A stretch of DNA of 22,383 nt from assembly GCA_910578145.1 (NCBI GenBank), contig CAJTPJ010000019.1, positions 1-22,383 of the forward strand, given 5' to 3'. Below are positions 6,069 through 13,857 of this stretch, piece by piece. Position 1 is the first letter of the stretch. Every line of letters begins with the position of its first letter. The DNA comes from an uncultured Christensenella sp. (lineage in GTDB: Bacteria; Bacillota; Clostridia; Christensenellales; Borkfalkiaceae). The notes beneath the pieces were generated by a model. It searched no databases, was not told the origin of the DNA, and saw only the letters and a list, made by a program, of their open reading frames with translations. The translations under genes were made by a program, and so were the position numbers.

Positions 6069-7196
6069 ATGATTTACGCATTTTTAACCGCCATACTCTT
6101 TATTGCGGTTATACTTGGCGGCGGCGCTATGTTTGCTTTTAATTATTTTAAAAACAAAAGACGCGGCGGCGGAAGTAAGGTTGTTTCGGCTGTTGCCGTA
6201 GGTATGATTGCGGTGGGGTTACTGCTTGTAATTCTTATCCCCGGGTCGTTCCACACGGTGGACGCAGGCACGGTTGCGGTTGTAAGGCAAATGGGCGTTA
6301 TCGCGGACGTGGAGGGACCCGGCACTTATTTCGACTTTTATCTCGTGCGCAGATACGAAAAGTACGACGCAAAGGTACAGCAGGTTGAAATAAATATGGA
6401 AGCGTACACTTCCGACGCGCAGTCAATGGAAATTTCTATGGTGGTGCAGTTCCAAATCCGTCAGGATAAAGTTGAGGACATTGCGCTTAACTACGGCGGA
6501 CTTGCGGCGCTTACCAACAGAATTCAAAGCGTTGCAATAGAGCGCACTAAGGCTTCGCTTTCGCAGTATCAGGCTGAAAAACTTATAGAGGAGAGAAACA
6601 GCATTTCGCCCACGGTGGAAAGTGAAATTTCCTCGGCAATAGGCGATAAATATTACGTTAACTTTAACAGCGCGGTGTTAACCGACATTAAGTTTTCCGA
6701 GGCGTTTGAGGCGGCTGTAGAAGCTAAAATGATGGCGCAACAGGAAAAATTGCAGGCTCAGTACGAAAACGAAAAGAAGAAAGAACAGGCGCAAACCGCG
6801 CTTTACGTTGCCGAGCAGGAAGCTAAGGCGCTTGTTGCAAAGGCTCAGGCGGAAGCGGACGCGCAGGTTGCCATTTCGCAGGCGGAAGCTCGTTCAATTA
6901 TGCTTAAATCGGTGGAAATTGCGAGAATGCTCGGTTACAAAGTAGAAACCGTTCCCGCGCAAACCGAGGAGGAAGAGGTTTCCTACAAAATTATTTACGA
7001 CGACGCGAAGGGGCAGGACGGTAAGGATATTGCCGAATACCTTAAATACATAGAGTATATGTCTAAGTGGGACGGCAAGTTGCCGCAGGTTGTAACGGGT
7101 GAAAACGGGTTTATGATTACTATTCCTATGCCCGGCGGCAGTCAAAATGGCAACGGCGGGAGCGGCGACGGCTCTGAAAACGGCGGTAATGCTTAA
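6069..7196 (+). CDS. SPFH/band-7 (prohibitin-like) membrane protein
   Basis: The 375-residue protein has two N-terminal membrane segments (about 3-23 and 38-58). An SPFH domain follows (about 60-250), including HTVDAGTVAVVRQMG and a GPGTYFDF segment. Next come a Glu/Lys/Ala-rich coiled coil (about 215-285) and the family's KWDGKLPQVV near 334-343. The tail is rich in Gly, Asn and Ser (356-375). Family members oligomerise into membrane-bound cages or microdomain scaffolds and often regulate membrane proteases. GGAGG at 6055-6059 is 9 nt from the ATG. It is a single-gene unit under the probable Mn2+ riboswitch, with a strong terminator behind it. The specific role is unknown; the link with manganese is inference from the leader. 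Confidence 0.88.
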   Translation: MIYAFLTAILFIAVILGGGAMFAFNYFKNKRRGGGSKVVSAVAVGMIAVGLLLVILIPGSFHTVDAGTVAVVRQMGVIADVEGPGTYFDFYLVRRYEKYDAKVQQVEINMEAYTSDAQSMEISMVVQFQIRQDKVEDIALNYGGLAALTNRIQSVAIERTKASLSQYQAEKLIEERNSISPTVESEISSAIGDKYYVNFNSAVLTDIKFSEAFEAAVEAKMMAQQEKLQAQYENEKKKEQAQTALYVAEQEAKALVAKAQAEADAQVAISQAEARSIMLKSVEIARMLGYKVETVPAQTEEEEVSYKIIYDDAKGQDGKDIAEYLKYIEYMSKWDGKLPQVVTGENGFMITIPMPGGSQNGNGGSGDGSENGGNA

Positions 7197-7242
7197 TAGT
7201 TGACAACGTTCCCTCTTGCGGAACGCGAGAGAATATGGTTGT

Positions 7243-7279
7243 TCCGCCCGCGGACTTAGGTTCGCGGGCGGATTTTTTT
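7243..7279 (+). terminator. Intrinsic terminator after the SPFH gene
   Basis: A perfect 10-bp stem, TCCGCCCGCG (7243-7252) with CGCGGGCGGA (7263-7272), has a 10-nt loop, then T7 (7273-7279). Confidence 0.92.
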
Positions 7280-7369
7280 GCGTTTATTATATGCGGGCGG
7301 CAAAAATTTCGTTCTAACGCGCAAAAACGCGGCATAAGATAGGGTAGACTTAATTATCCGGAGGACATT

Positions 7370-8125
7370 ATGAATCAGGAACTTGACTACGCCGAAATGC
7401 TGGAAATTCCCGTAAGTACGGTAAACGTCGTTAAAAAGAAAAGTATTTTCAAGCACAGGGCAAAGAAAACCCAGCCGCCCCGGCAAGAGGATTTGAAAGA
7501 GCTGGTTGTGGACAGCGTTAACGAGCGCGTGGGCGCTTTTACCTATACCGAGGATTTAAGCGAACTGCCCGTTGAAGAAAATCCTCAACCAGTGCGCGCC
7601 GTAAGCGACAAGGGCAGTAAAATAATTATAACCGAGTTGGTTGCGGTTTGCGTGCTTGCGGTAGCCATTTTCCTTACCAACGTGTTTATGCCTACCAGCG
7701 TAATTAATACCTTTATTTCCTCGTTGGCAAACAGGCAGCCCGCCGCGGTTGAGCCCACATACAGCGAAATTAAACTTTCGCCCGTGGTAAGCGAGCTTGC
7801 CGAAGCGGACGTTACCGTTACGGATAGCGGCGTATTGTGCTTTACGGCAAAAAGCAGCGTTTATCCCGTTTGTTCGGGCACTGTTTCGGCTATTACCGAA
7901 AGCGAAGGGCTGTACACCGTGCAAATTAAGCACACGTCAAGTTTTTCAAGCGTAATAACGGGGCTTTCCAGCGTTTATTCGGCTAAGGGCACCAAGGTTC
8001 AGGCGAACATTCCGTTTGCTTATTCCGACGGCGAAAACGAAGTGCGCGTGTCTATGTACGACGGCGAAACTTTGCTAAACTGCTATACGCTTTCCGAAGA
8101 AGAAGTGCCCGTCTGGAATTCGTGA
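7370..8125 (+). CDS. spoIVFA: SpoIVFA-like regulator of the pro-sigma-K protease
   Basis: The 251-residue protein has a cytoplasmic N-terminal half rich in charged residues, one membrane segment (about 84-107) and an external C-terminal domain. That domain (about 155-235) has the beta-pattern of a degenerate M23/LytM peptidase fold but lacks the metal-binding His/Asp set. This is the architecture of SpoIVFA, which holds the SpoIVFB protease inactive in the outer forespore membrane until the SpoIVB signal arrives. The assignment rests mainly on this layout and on the directly overlapping M50 protease gene. GGAGG at 7360-7364 lies 5 nt before the ATG. A CATAAGAT at 7333-7340 resembles a sigma-E -10, but no good -35 is seen. 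Confidence 0.75.
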   Translation: MNQELDYAEMLEIPVSTVNVVKKKSIFKHRAKKTQPPRQEDLKELVVDSVNERVGAFTYTEDLSELPVEENPQPVRAVSDKGSKIIITELVAVCVLAVAIFLTNVFMPTSVINTFISSLANRQPAAVEPTYSEIKLSPVVSELAEADVTVTDSGVLCFTAKSSVYPVCSGTVSAITESEGLYTVQIKHTSSFSSVITGLSSVYSAKGTKVQANIPFAYSDGENEVRVSMYDGETLLNCYTLSEEEVPVWNS

Positions 8126-8916
8126 AAATAACCGTTCATCCGCTGTTTTTGGCGGTCGGGCTTGCGTCCGCGCTGTTCGGCGGGTTGCCGGTATTTCTTG
8201 TTTGCGTTGTGACCGCGCTCCTTCACGAGTGCGGTCACGTTTTTTGCGCCGAAAAAATGGGGTTTGAGTGCACTAAAATAAGCCTTATGCCGTTCGGCGC
8301 GGCGGCAACCTGCAATTTGGAGGGGATTTCTCCCGCGGACGAGATACGTTTGGCTCTTGCGGGGCCATTAGTAAATTTAGCGCTGTGCGTTGGGGTTGCG
8401 GGGCTATGGTGGTTTTATCCGCAGACGTACGCTTTTACCGACTTGATTTTTTACGCCAACGGCGCTATGCTGGCAATTAATTTACTGCCGGCGTATCCGC
8501 TTGACGGTGGGCGTGTGGCGCGGTGCGCTTTATTAAAATTTATGCCGGCTCGTGCGGTGGGCATAACCTTGCGGGTTATAAACGTGGTTGCTGTAGTTGC
8601 GTTGGTATTGGTATTTATATTTGCTTACCGCAATTTTTCGCTGTTGTTCGTGGGCGCGTTTTTGCTGTGTTCCGCGTTTGAAAAAGCGCCGCCTGCGCGC
8701 AAAATTAATTTTGCGGCGCGCAAAAAAAAGCGCGGTCGGGAAATACGCTACGTTATTCTTGACGAAAACGCTACGTTCCGCGACGCGCTGAAATTTGTGG
8801 ATTCAAGCAGATATCTCGTTTTGCAAATTTACGGAGATAAATTTTTAGATGAAATTTGCGAGGACGAACTGTACGAAAGGCTTTTAAAAAGCAATATTTA
8901 CGACAAAATTTTGTAG
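8122..8916 (+). CDS. spoIVFB: SpoIVFB-like site-2 (M50) intramembrane metalloprotease
   Basis: SpoIVFB cleaves membrane-associated pro-sigma-K to release the last mother-cell sigma factor. The 264-residue protein starts KITVHPLFL, close to the start of known SpoIVFB. It has the zinc motif HECGH (35-39) in a membrane helix, MPFGAAA after it, and NLLPAYPLDGGR (120-131) with the third zinc ligand D128. There are about six membrane segments. The C-terminal ~65 residues (after RKKKRGREI) form a soluble domain where the family has a CBS-type ATP-sensing domain. The GTG at 8122 overlaps the stop of spoIVFA (GTGA) and has no good ribosome site, so it probably depends on translational coupling. It converges with the minus-strand gene ending at 8922. 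Confidence 0.88.
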   Translation: MKITVHPLFLAVGLASALFGGLPVFLVCVVTALLHECGHVFCAEKMGFECTKISLMPFGAAATCNLEGISPADEIRLALAGPLVNLALCVGVAGLWWFYPQTYAFTDLIFYANGAMLAINLLPAYPLDGGRVARCALLKFMPARAVGITLRVINVVAVVALVLVFIFAYRNFSLLFVGAFLLCSAFEKAPPARKINFAARKKKRGREIRYVILDENATFRDALKFVDSSRYLVLQIYGDKFLDEICEDELYERLLKSNIYDKIL

Positions 8917-8921
8917 CCGTT

Positions 8922-9596
8922 TTATCGCTGTAAAAACGACTTTTCAAAAATTGCCCCGTCAATATGCCCCGACAATACGCAGTTTACAGCCTGTACGCCC
9001 AAGGCAACGGCGTCCTCAACCGCGCCTGCAAGCGATGAAAAGTCAAAGTCGCATTTGTACGCTTGCTTTTTAGTTTTAAACAGGTAGCGCGTATAGTTGA
9101 AGTAGCGTTTTAAGCAACGCTCCACGCCTGTAACCGTTATCGACGGGGCAACATTTTTAACGCTGTCGTATACGGGGCACGTGCAAGCCAAAACCCGTTC
9201 GCGCGGCAATATCCTGCGGCGAATCCTATAAAACTTGCTTATATAAAGCCCCATATCGCTTTCTATTTTCTGGTGCGCCAGCGGGGAAGAGCGGCTGTCG
9301 TCGTAAGCGTAGACTATGGGGTGCAGCGTGCAGTCCAGCGCGTAGTGGGTAGCAAAGCCCGCCGCATACGAAGGATTGCCGTCTTTCAGTACGGTAAAAA
9401 GCTGCGCCGCGTTCATAGCGTGCATAGACCTGCCGAGGTTGGTTTTGGAAAACTTCATATTGTAAGTAAAAAAGACGTCGCCGCCCTGCGCCCCCAAAAG
9501 GTACAGGTCGGGCGACGTAATTTTTTTTCTGGTAGCGCCGTCAAGCAGTTCTAAAATTCTTTCGGCGCAAATAAAATGCGAAAAATAATCGGGCAT
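8922..9596 (-). CDS. Zinc-dependent phospholipase C-like protein (PF00882 type)
   Basis: The 224-residue, mostly helical protein begins MPDYFSHFICAERILE. It contains LYLLGAQGGDVFF (31-43), H59, and FATHYALDCTLHPIVYAY (81-98). The spaced His and Asp residues (H7, D40, H59, H84, D88, H92) match the metal-site pattern of the zinc-dependent phospholipase C / S1-P1-like superfamily. Unlike secreted clostridial phospholipases, no signal peptide is visible, so a cytoplasmic role is likely. The substrate is unknown. It starts 1 nt after the stop of the upstream glycosylase gene and is probably co-transcribed and coupled with it, since its own ribosome site is poor. Confidence 0.72.
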   Translation of the reverse strand: MPDYFSHFICAERILELLDGATRKKITSPDLYLLGAQGGDVFFTYNMKFSKTNLGRSMHAMNAAQLFTVLKDGNPSYAAGFATHYALDCTLHPIVYAYDDSRSSPLAHQKIESDMGLYISKFYRIRRRILPRERVLACTCPVYDSVKNVAPSITVTGVERCLKRYFNYTRYLFKTKKQAYKCDFDFSSLAGAVEDAVALGVQAVNCVLSGHIDGAIFEKSFLQR

Positions 9597-9597
9597 A

Positions 9598-10419
9598 CTA
9601 TAAGTTTTGCCGTTTTCCGTAAAATAAATACTGCTGAACGTAACCTGAATCTTCGCCGAAAAGGTTGCAAAAATATTCGTTTATCTTGTTTCTGTCGGTA
9701 AGTTCGCCCTTGAAATCGTCTTTGTACACCTGCTCTATCCAGGTGTCTACGGGGAAGCTGTCGCGCTTGCCGAATCCGAAAAGCGAAATGCAGTCGGCAA
9801 CCTTAGGTCCTACGCCCTTGTAAGTTAAAAGCTGTTTTTTAAGCTGTGCGGCGGGCAGACTTTCAAGGGCGGACAAGCCTTCCTCAGCCACCCTGCGCGA
9901 GGTTTCCGCCAAATATTGGTCGCGGTAGCCGCATCCCGCGTTTTTGTAAAATTCCACGCCTGCCGCGGCGAGTACGGAGGAGGAGGGGAAGGCGTAATAC
10001 TGCTCGCCCAAAAACTCCCGTTTTTCGCCTAGCCCCCCGCATATGCGCGAAATAATGGACTTAATGCGGGGAATATTGTTGTTTTGCGAAATGATAAACG
10101 AGTAAAGCATTTCCTCTTTGTTTTGGTTTAAAAGGCGCAACCCCTTGTATTCTTCGGCGCTGCGCGTTAAAAGCGGCACCCCGTGCGACTTTGCCCTTTC
10201 AACTATGGCAGAGTAGTCGCGCCGTAAATCGAAGTAATCGTAAAAGTAATCGCAGTGCTCGCTTTCCACCACGGTTTTAACTCCGTCGGTGTGAACGTAG
10301 CACGCTTTATCCGCTGAAAGTACCATATATCCCTGCGCGAATTTGTAAAAGCGGAAAACTTGCCCGCACTCCAAAACGTGTTCGGGATTAAAATATTTAG
10401 CGTCGTAATCGAATTTCAT
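9598..10419 (-). CDS. ogg: 8-oxoguanine DNA glycosylase/AP lyase (OGG1 family)
   Basis: This base-excision repair enzyme removes 8-oxoguanine opposite cytosine. The 273-residue protein has an N-terminal OGG_N-type beta domain (about 1-90, including ECGQVFRFYK). A helix-hairpin-helix glycosylase domain follows. Its hallmark LTYKGVGPKVADCISLFGF contains the Schiff-base lysine K206, and the catalytic aspartate is D225 in FPVDTW. QNNNIPRIKSII is the DNA-contact segment typical of the eukaryote-like OGG group found in many Clostridia. GGAG lies 7 nt before the ATG. The promoter at 10459-10487 overlaps the end of the preceding gene and its terminator. Confidence 0.93.
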   Translation of the reverse strand: MKFDYDAKYFNPEHVLECGQVFRFYKFAQGYMVLSADKACYVHTDGVKTVVESEHCDYFYDYFDLRRDYSAIVERAKSHGVPLLTRSAEEYKGLRLLNQNKEEMLYSFIISQNNNIPRIKSIISRICGGLGEKREFLGEQYYAFPSSSVLAAAGVEFYKNAGCGYRDQYLAETSRRVAEEGLSALESLPAAQLKKQLLTYKGVGPKVADCISLFGFGKRDSFPVDTWIEQVYKDDFKGELTDRNKINEYFCNLFGEDSGYVQQYLFYGKRQNL

Positions 10420-10430
10420 AAGTAAGCTCC

Positions 10431-10459
10431 AAAAAAATACAGCCGTAGTTACGGCTGTA
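10431..10459 (-). terminator. Intrinsic terminator of the padR-HAAS-DUF4097 operon
   Basis: Read on the minus strand, TACAGCCGTA and TACGGCTGTA (10459-10450 and 10447-10438) form a perfect stem, followed by T7 (10437-10431). It begins 25 nt after the DUF4097 stop codon. Confidence 0.85.
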
Positions 10460-10487
10460 TTCTATCATTTTACGCGTAGTTTGTCAA
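10459..10487 (-). promoter_or_regulatory. Sigma-A promoter of ogg
   Basis: On the minus strand a perfect TTGACA (10487-10482), a 17-nt spacer and TAGAAT (10464-10459). The -35 overlaps the stop codon of the upstream DUF4097 gene. The predicted start (about 10452) falls inside the terminator stem, so the ogg mRNA would not contain the complete hairpin. Confidence 0.75.
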
Positions 10488-11275
10488 TTACTGAAATCCA
10501 CGCTTAACGCGCCCGCGTTTATTTCCGCTTGTATCTTTTTGTCGGTTGCGCCCACCCTGTCGCTTTTGTTGCAAGAACCCGCGTTTATTTTCGTTATTAT
10601 ACTGTAATCGCTTTCATTGCCGAGAATTTCAACATTGATATTACCCGCGTTTATCTTAGCTTCGATATCGGGGCAGTCAAGTTTGTCTGCAACAATTTCG
10701 CCCGCATTGGTTTTTAAAATCGCGCGGCTGCACTGCGCGCCGTCCAAGTCAATTTTGCCCGCGTTTACCGAGCAAGTTAATAAATCGCATTTTGATTTGC
10801 CTAAATCCAACTCGCCCGCGTTCATTTTAAGGTAAACGTCTTTATACGTACCGCCTTCTACTTTCGCCTTGCCGGCGTTCATTTCAACGTTTAAATTTAA
10901 ACGCGCCGAGCGAGGGAGAGTTACGGTGGTAACGGGGTAGTCTTGCCGCCAAAATATAAAGTCGTACCAGCGGCGCCCGCCTATCGTTGCGGACAACGTG
11001 TCGTTAGTTTTTTCTATTTTCACCGTATAACGTTTATTTTCGGGATATTCTATTTTTATGCTTTCAACGTCGCCGTAAACTATTTGTAGTTCGCCCGCGT
11101 AAAAATCAACTTTTAAATTATCAACTTCGGTTTCGGCTTGGTAAGTTTTCATTTCGTATTCGTATATACTGCTGCCGTACTTCCAATCGGTTACCCCGCC
11201 CACGATTACGGTTATTGCGATGCCTATAACAAGAATAATAACGCCTGCAATCAACATTTTAAAATACCACTTCAT
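10484..11275 (-). CDS. DUF4097 beta-helix repeat membrane protein
   Basis: The 263-residue protein has one N-terminal membrane segment (about 7-28) and an external repeat domain. The domain contains seven copies of NAG spaced about 19-24 residues apart, each in the context of alternating hydrophobic residues (MNAGELDLG, VNAGKIDLD, TNAGEIVAD and so on). This is the pattern of the DUF4097 family, a right-handed beta-helix-like fold found with envelope-stress systems. The ATG overlaps the stop of the HAAS gene by one base (TAATG) and follows AAGGAGAG. It is the last gene of the PadR-controlled operon. The biochemical role is unknown; envelope sensing is suggested only by the family's usual context. 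Confidence 0.82.
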   Translation of the reverse strand: MKWYFKMLIAGVIILVIGIAITVIVGGVTDWKYGSSIYEYEMKTYQAETEVDNLKVDFYAGELQIVYGDVESIKIEYPENKRYTVKIEKTNDTLSATIGGRRWYDFIFWRQDYPVTTVTLPRSARLNLNVEMNAGKAKVEGGTYKDVYLKMNAGELDLGKSKCDLLTCSVNAGKIDLDGAQCSRAILKTNAGEIVADKLDCPDIEAKINAGNINVEILGNESDYSIITKINAGSCNKSDRVGATDKKIQAEINAGALSVDFSN

Positions 11276-11955
11276 TATATTCTCTCCTTACCTGAAAACA
11301 GCCTTTTCAACCAGCTAAATACCTTTTTAAACACCGTCCACATAAGGTCGATAAGTTTGAAAAACAACGGCATAAGCATTAAACTTATCCCAAATATCAT
11401 AATGCCCACGCCTATTACTCCCGCACCGTACGCAACGTCTACGAACAACGCGCCTACGCCCGAGCCTATAGCGGCAACGCCCGTTATAAGCAGACTCATC
11501 GGCACTACGGCGAAACATATTGTAAGGCTTATCATTGTTACAATAAGAGAAAATAGAGGAACGGCGAAAATTACGCATAAAAGCACGAAAACCCAGGTAT
11601 AGTCCCTGCCGGACTGCTTTTGCACAACGGGTTCGCGGCGGGGCGCTTCGCGTTTTTGCGAATAGTCGTCGCCGTAAACGTCGTCTTTATACGGGCGGCG
11701 GTTTTCATTTAACCGGTTGTCGCGCCTTGCCTCTTTTTGGGGCGGCTCTACGTAATCTTCCGCGCTTTCGTTTAAAATTCTTTGCGCGGCGTCGTAGGGC
11801 GCACCGAAATCGTCGATTATCTCCCGTTCGGAAAATCCCGCATCCCGTCTGTCCGCGTACGCCTCGGCGTAATAGTCGAGGACGCGGCGGCGTTCGGTTT
11901 CGGAAACGCATAAAAGATTGCTTTTCAATTCGTCGCGCCATTCGTTGTAAGTCAT
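11275..11955 (-). CDS. HAAS/DUF1700 domain membrane protein
   Basis: The 226-residue protein starts MTYNEWRDELKSNL. Its cytoplasmic helical HAAS domain (about 1-65) is typical of DUF1700 (LDYYAEAYADRRDAGFSERE, IIDDFGAP). A charged, Arg/Asp-rich linker covers about 66-112. Three to four membrane segments then occupy about 115-210. GGAGG lies 6 nt before ATG 11955; a frame-extending ATG at 11970 precedes the ribosome site and is rejected. HAAS proteins are almost always encoded beside a PadR-type regulator and often beside DUF4097, exactly as here. The function is probably membrane-linked signalling, which is inferred. Confidence 0.85.
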   Translation of the reverse strand: MTYNEWRDELKSNLLCVSETERRRVLDYYAEAYADRRDAGFSEREIIDDFGAPYDAAQRILNESAEDYVEPPQKEARRDNRLNENRRPYKDDVYGDDYSQKREAPRREPVVQKQSGRDYTWVFVLLCVIFAVPLFSLIVTMISLTICFAVVPMSLLITGVAAIGSGVGALFVDVAYGAGVIGVGIMIFGISLMLMPLFFKLIDLMWTVFKKVFSWLKRLFSGKERI

Positions 11956-11983
11956 ATTAAACCTCCGCATAAATACAAATTTT

Positions 11984-12295
11984 TCATATCCGCCCTCCGA
12001 ATAATTTTTTATAAATTGCGTTTATTTCAAGCAAATCGTCCCTGCCGGATTTCAGCTTTTTAAGCCCGAGATTAGATATTTTATAGTATCGCCGCAATCG
12101 TCCGCTGTATTCAGCCGTGCGCGTGGTAACAAATCCGCCCGTTTCCAACCGCTTTAAAATAGGGTAGAGGGTGCTTTCGGAAATTTCTATAATTCCCTCA
12201 AGGTCGCTTATTATTTTATAGCCGTAACTCTCGCCCCGCGATATGGCGTGCAACACGCATACGTCTAATATTCCTTTTTTTAACTGTATATCCAC
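11984..12295 (-). CDS. PadR family transcriptional regulator
   Basis: From the GTG at 12295 it is a 103-residue winged-helix regulator beginning VDIQLKKGILDVCVLHAIS, the standard PadR N-terminus. SRGESYGYKIISDL, STLYPILKRLETGGFV and a YYKISNLG wing follow. The ATG at 12361 opens the frame but lies upstream of the promoter -35. GGGG lies 8 nt before GTG 12295 in a short leader. The regulator is short (no long C-terminal dimerisation arm), like the PadR-s1 class. It is the first gene of the operon with HAAS/DUF1700 and DUF4097 genes. A palindrome over its own promoter suggests autorepression. Confidence 0.9.
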   Translation of the reverse strand: MDIQLKKGILDVCVLHAISRGESYGYKIISDLEGIIEISESTLYPILKRLETGGFVTTRTAEYSGRLRRYYKISNLGLKKLKSGRDDLLEINAIYKKLFGGRI

Positions 12296-12317
12296 AAGAA
12301 ATACCCCGCTTTGTCTA

Positions 12318-12348
12318 ATACTATACATTGCATAGTATGAATTGTCAA
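12318..12348 (-). promoter_or_regulatory. PadR operon promoter with overlapping palindromic operator
   Basis: On the minus strand a perfect TTGACA (12348-12343), a 17-nt spacer and TATAGT (12325-12320). The 21-bp inverted repeat 12318-12338 (arms ATACTAT and ATAGTAT around 7 nt, with further partial symmetry) covers the -10 and most of the spacer. PadR-type repressors typically bind ATACT-N10/11-AGTAT sites, so repressor binding here would block RNA polymerase. Confidence 0.78.
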
Positions 12349-12417
12349 GCGTTTTTGACAAGTTTTTTTAAAGGAGTAAGGTTACATAATTAAAATAATT
12401 TTACAGATTATATTTGT

Positions 12418-13857
12418 ATGATTACTTTGGAAAAGCAGATTGACGCCGTAAAAAGCGTTTTAAAGAGCGAAGATATTCTCGTTTTCGAGTTTGCAAGCGA
12501 CGAGGGCAAGAAGTTTGCCGCCGTTTACGCCGACGGGCTGATAGACAAAAACCAGCTTGGCGAGCTTGTAATAAAGCCGCTTGGCGCGGTTAAAAAGAAC
12601 GCTAAGTTTAAGGATATAAAGCTGTTTCTTGCTTCGCCCGAGCTTAAAGAGGGTAAAAAGGTTGCGGACGCGATTAAGGAAATTTCCGCGGGCAACGCCG
12701 TGGTGTTGGTGGACGGAGAAAGCGACTTTTTCATAGTCGGCGTAAAAATGCCGCCTATGCGCGCCGTTGCCGAGCCGCCCACGCAGGTTGCCGTGCACGG
12801 CCCTCGAGAGGGATTTATAGAGGATATAAAAATTAATTTGGGGCTTATACGCAAACGCATTAAAACGGATAAACTCCAAGTAAAAACTTTTACCGTGGGC
12901 GAAAAATCTCAAACGGCTATTTCCATAGTGTATATAGAAGGGCTGTGCCCCAAAGGTTTGCCCGAGCGCGTACAAAATGAGATAGCCGAAAACAAAATAG
13001 ACATAATACCCGATTCTTCGTACGTTGCGCAGTTTATGACCAAACGCCCGCGTTCGCTTTTTAAGCGTTGCGGCACGGCGGAAAAGCCTGATATTTTCTG
13101 CGCGAAAGTGTGCGAAGGCAGGGTGGGCGTAGTGGTGGACGGTTCGCCTATCTGTCTTACCGTGCCGTATATGCTCGTGGAAGATTTTCAGTCGGTAGAG
13201 GATTATTATATAACTTCATACCGCGCCACAACGTTGCGCGTTTTAAGGATTATTTCGCTTTTGATAGGCATATTTTTGCCTGCATTGTATATCACCGCTC
13301 AGCTTTTCAAAATTCAGATAATCCCATTTCAGTTGCTGCTTAAAATTTCCAGCTCGGTAGCGGGGCTTGCGCTTTCGCCAAGCGTGGAAATGTTTTTAAC
13401 TTTATTCGTTTTGGAAGTTTTAAACGAGGCTTCCATACGAATGCCCAAGTACGTGGGGCTTGCAATGTCGGTTGTGGGCGCGCTGGTGCTGGGCGACACC
13501 GCGGTTAAAGCGGGTATTATTTCAACGCCCGCAATTATAATTATCGCGTTTTCAGCTATCGGGCTGTACACCGTGCCCAACGTTGTGGAAACCACTACCA
13601 CGCTAAGGTGGATGGCGCTTATTATAGCGGGTAGCGTTGGACCTTTAGGATTGGTGTTGTTCGTAGCATACCTTATATGTTATATCGTTTCCGAACAGTC
13701 TTATGGCGCTCCGCTTGCCGCGCCGTTTGCGCCGCTTATTAAAAGCGATTTGTACGACAGCCTTATAAAGGCAAATATGTACTCGTTGAAAAAGCGTCCT
13801 AAAACGCTTAGGGTAAGAGAAAAAGTGAGGTTAAAAAACGATGCGAATAAGCGTTAG
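12418..13857 (+). CDS. gerKA: Spore germination receptor A subunit (GerAA/GerKA family)
   Basis: The 479-residue protein has a soluble N-terminal half (about 1-265) and a C-terminal half with about five membrane segments (about 275-445). The family signature EPPTQVAVHGPREGFIEDIK (119-138) and the segment SVEDYY (259-264) are present. A subunits sit in the spore inner membrane with B and C subunits and respond to nutrient germinants by ion release. The ATG at 12418 has no adjacent ribosome site; an AAGGAG lies about 40 nt upstream. An in-frame TAA at 12391 excludes a longer form. The stop overlaps gerKB by 17 nt. In Bacillus such operons are sigma-G dependent; I see no convincing sigma-G site here. 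Confidence 0.92.
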   Translation: MITLEKQIDAVKSVLKSEDILVFEFASDEGKKFAAVYADGLIDKNQLGELVIKPLGAVKKNAKFKDIKLFLASPELKEGKKVADAIKEISAGNAVVLVDGESDFFIVGVKMPPMRAVAEPPTQVAVHGPREGFIEDIKINLGLIRKRIKTDKLQVKTFTVGEKSQTAISIVYIEGLCPKGLPERVQNEIAENKIDIIPDSSYVAQFMTKRPRSLFKRCGTAEKPDIFCAKVCEGRVGVVVDGSPICLTVPYMLVEDFQSVEDYYITSYRATTLRVLRIISLLIGIFLPALYITAQLFKIQIIPFQLLLKISSSVAGLALSPSVEMFLTLFVLEVLNEASIRMPKYVGLAMSVVGALVLGDTAVKAGIISTPAIIIIAFSAIGLYTVPNVVETTTTLRWMALIIAGSVGPLGLVLFVAYLICYIVSEQSYGAPLAAPFAPLIKSDLYDSLIKANMYSLKKRPKTLRVREKVRLKNDANKR

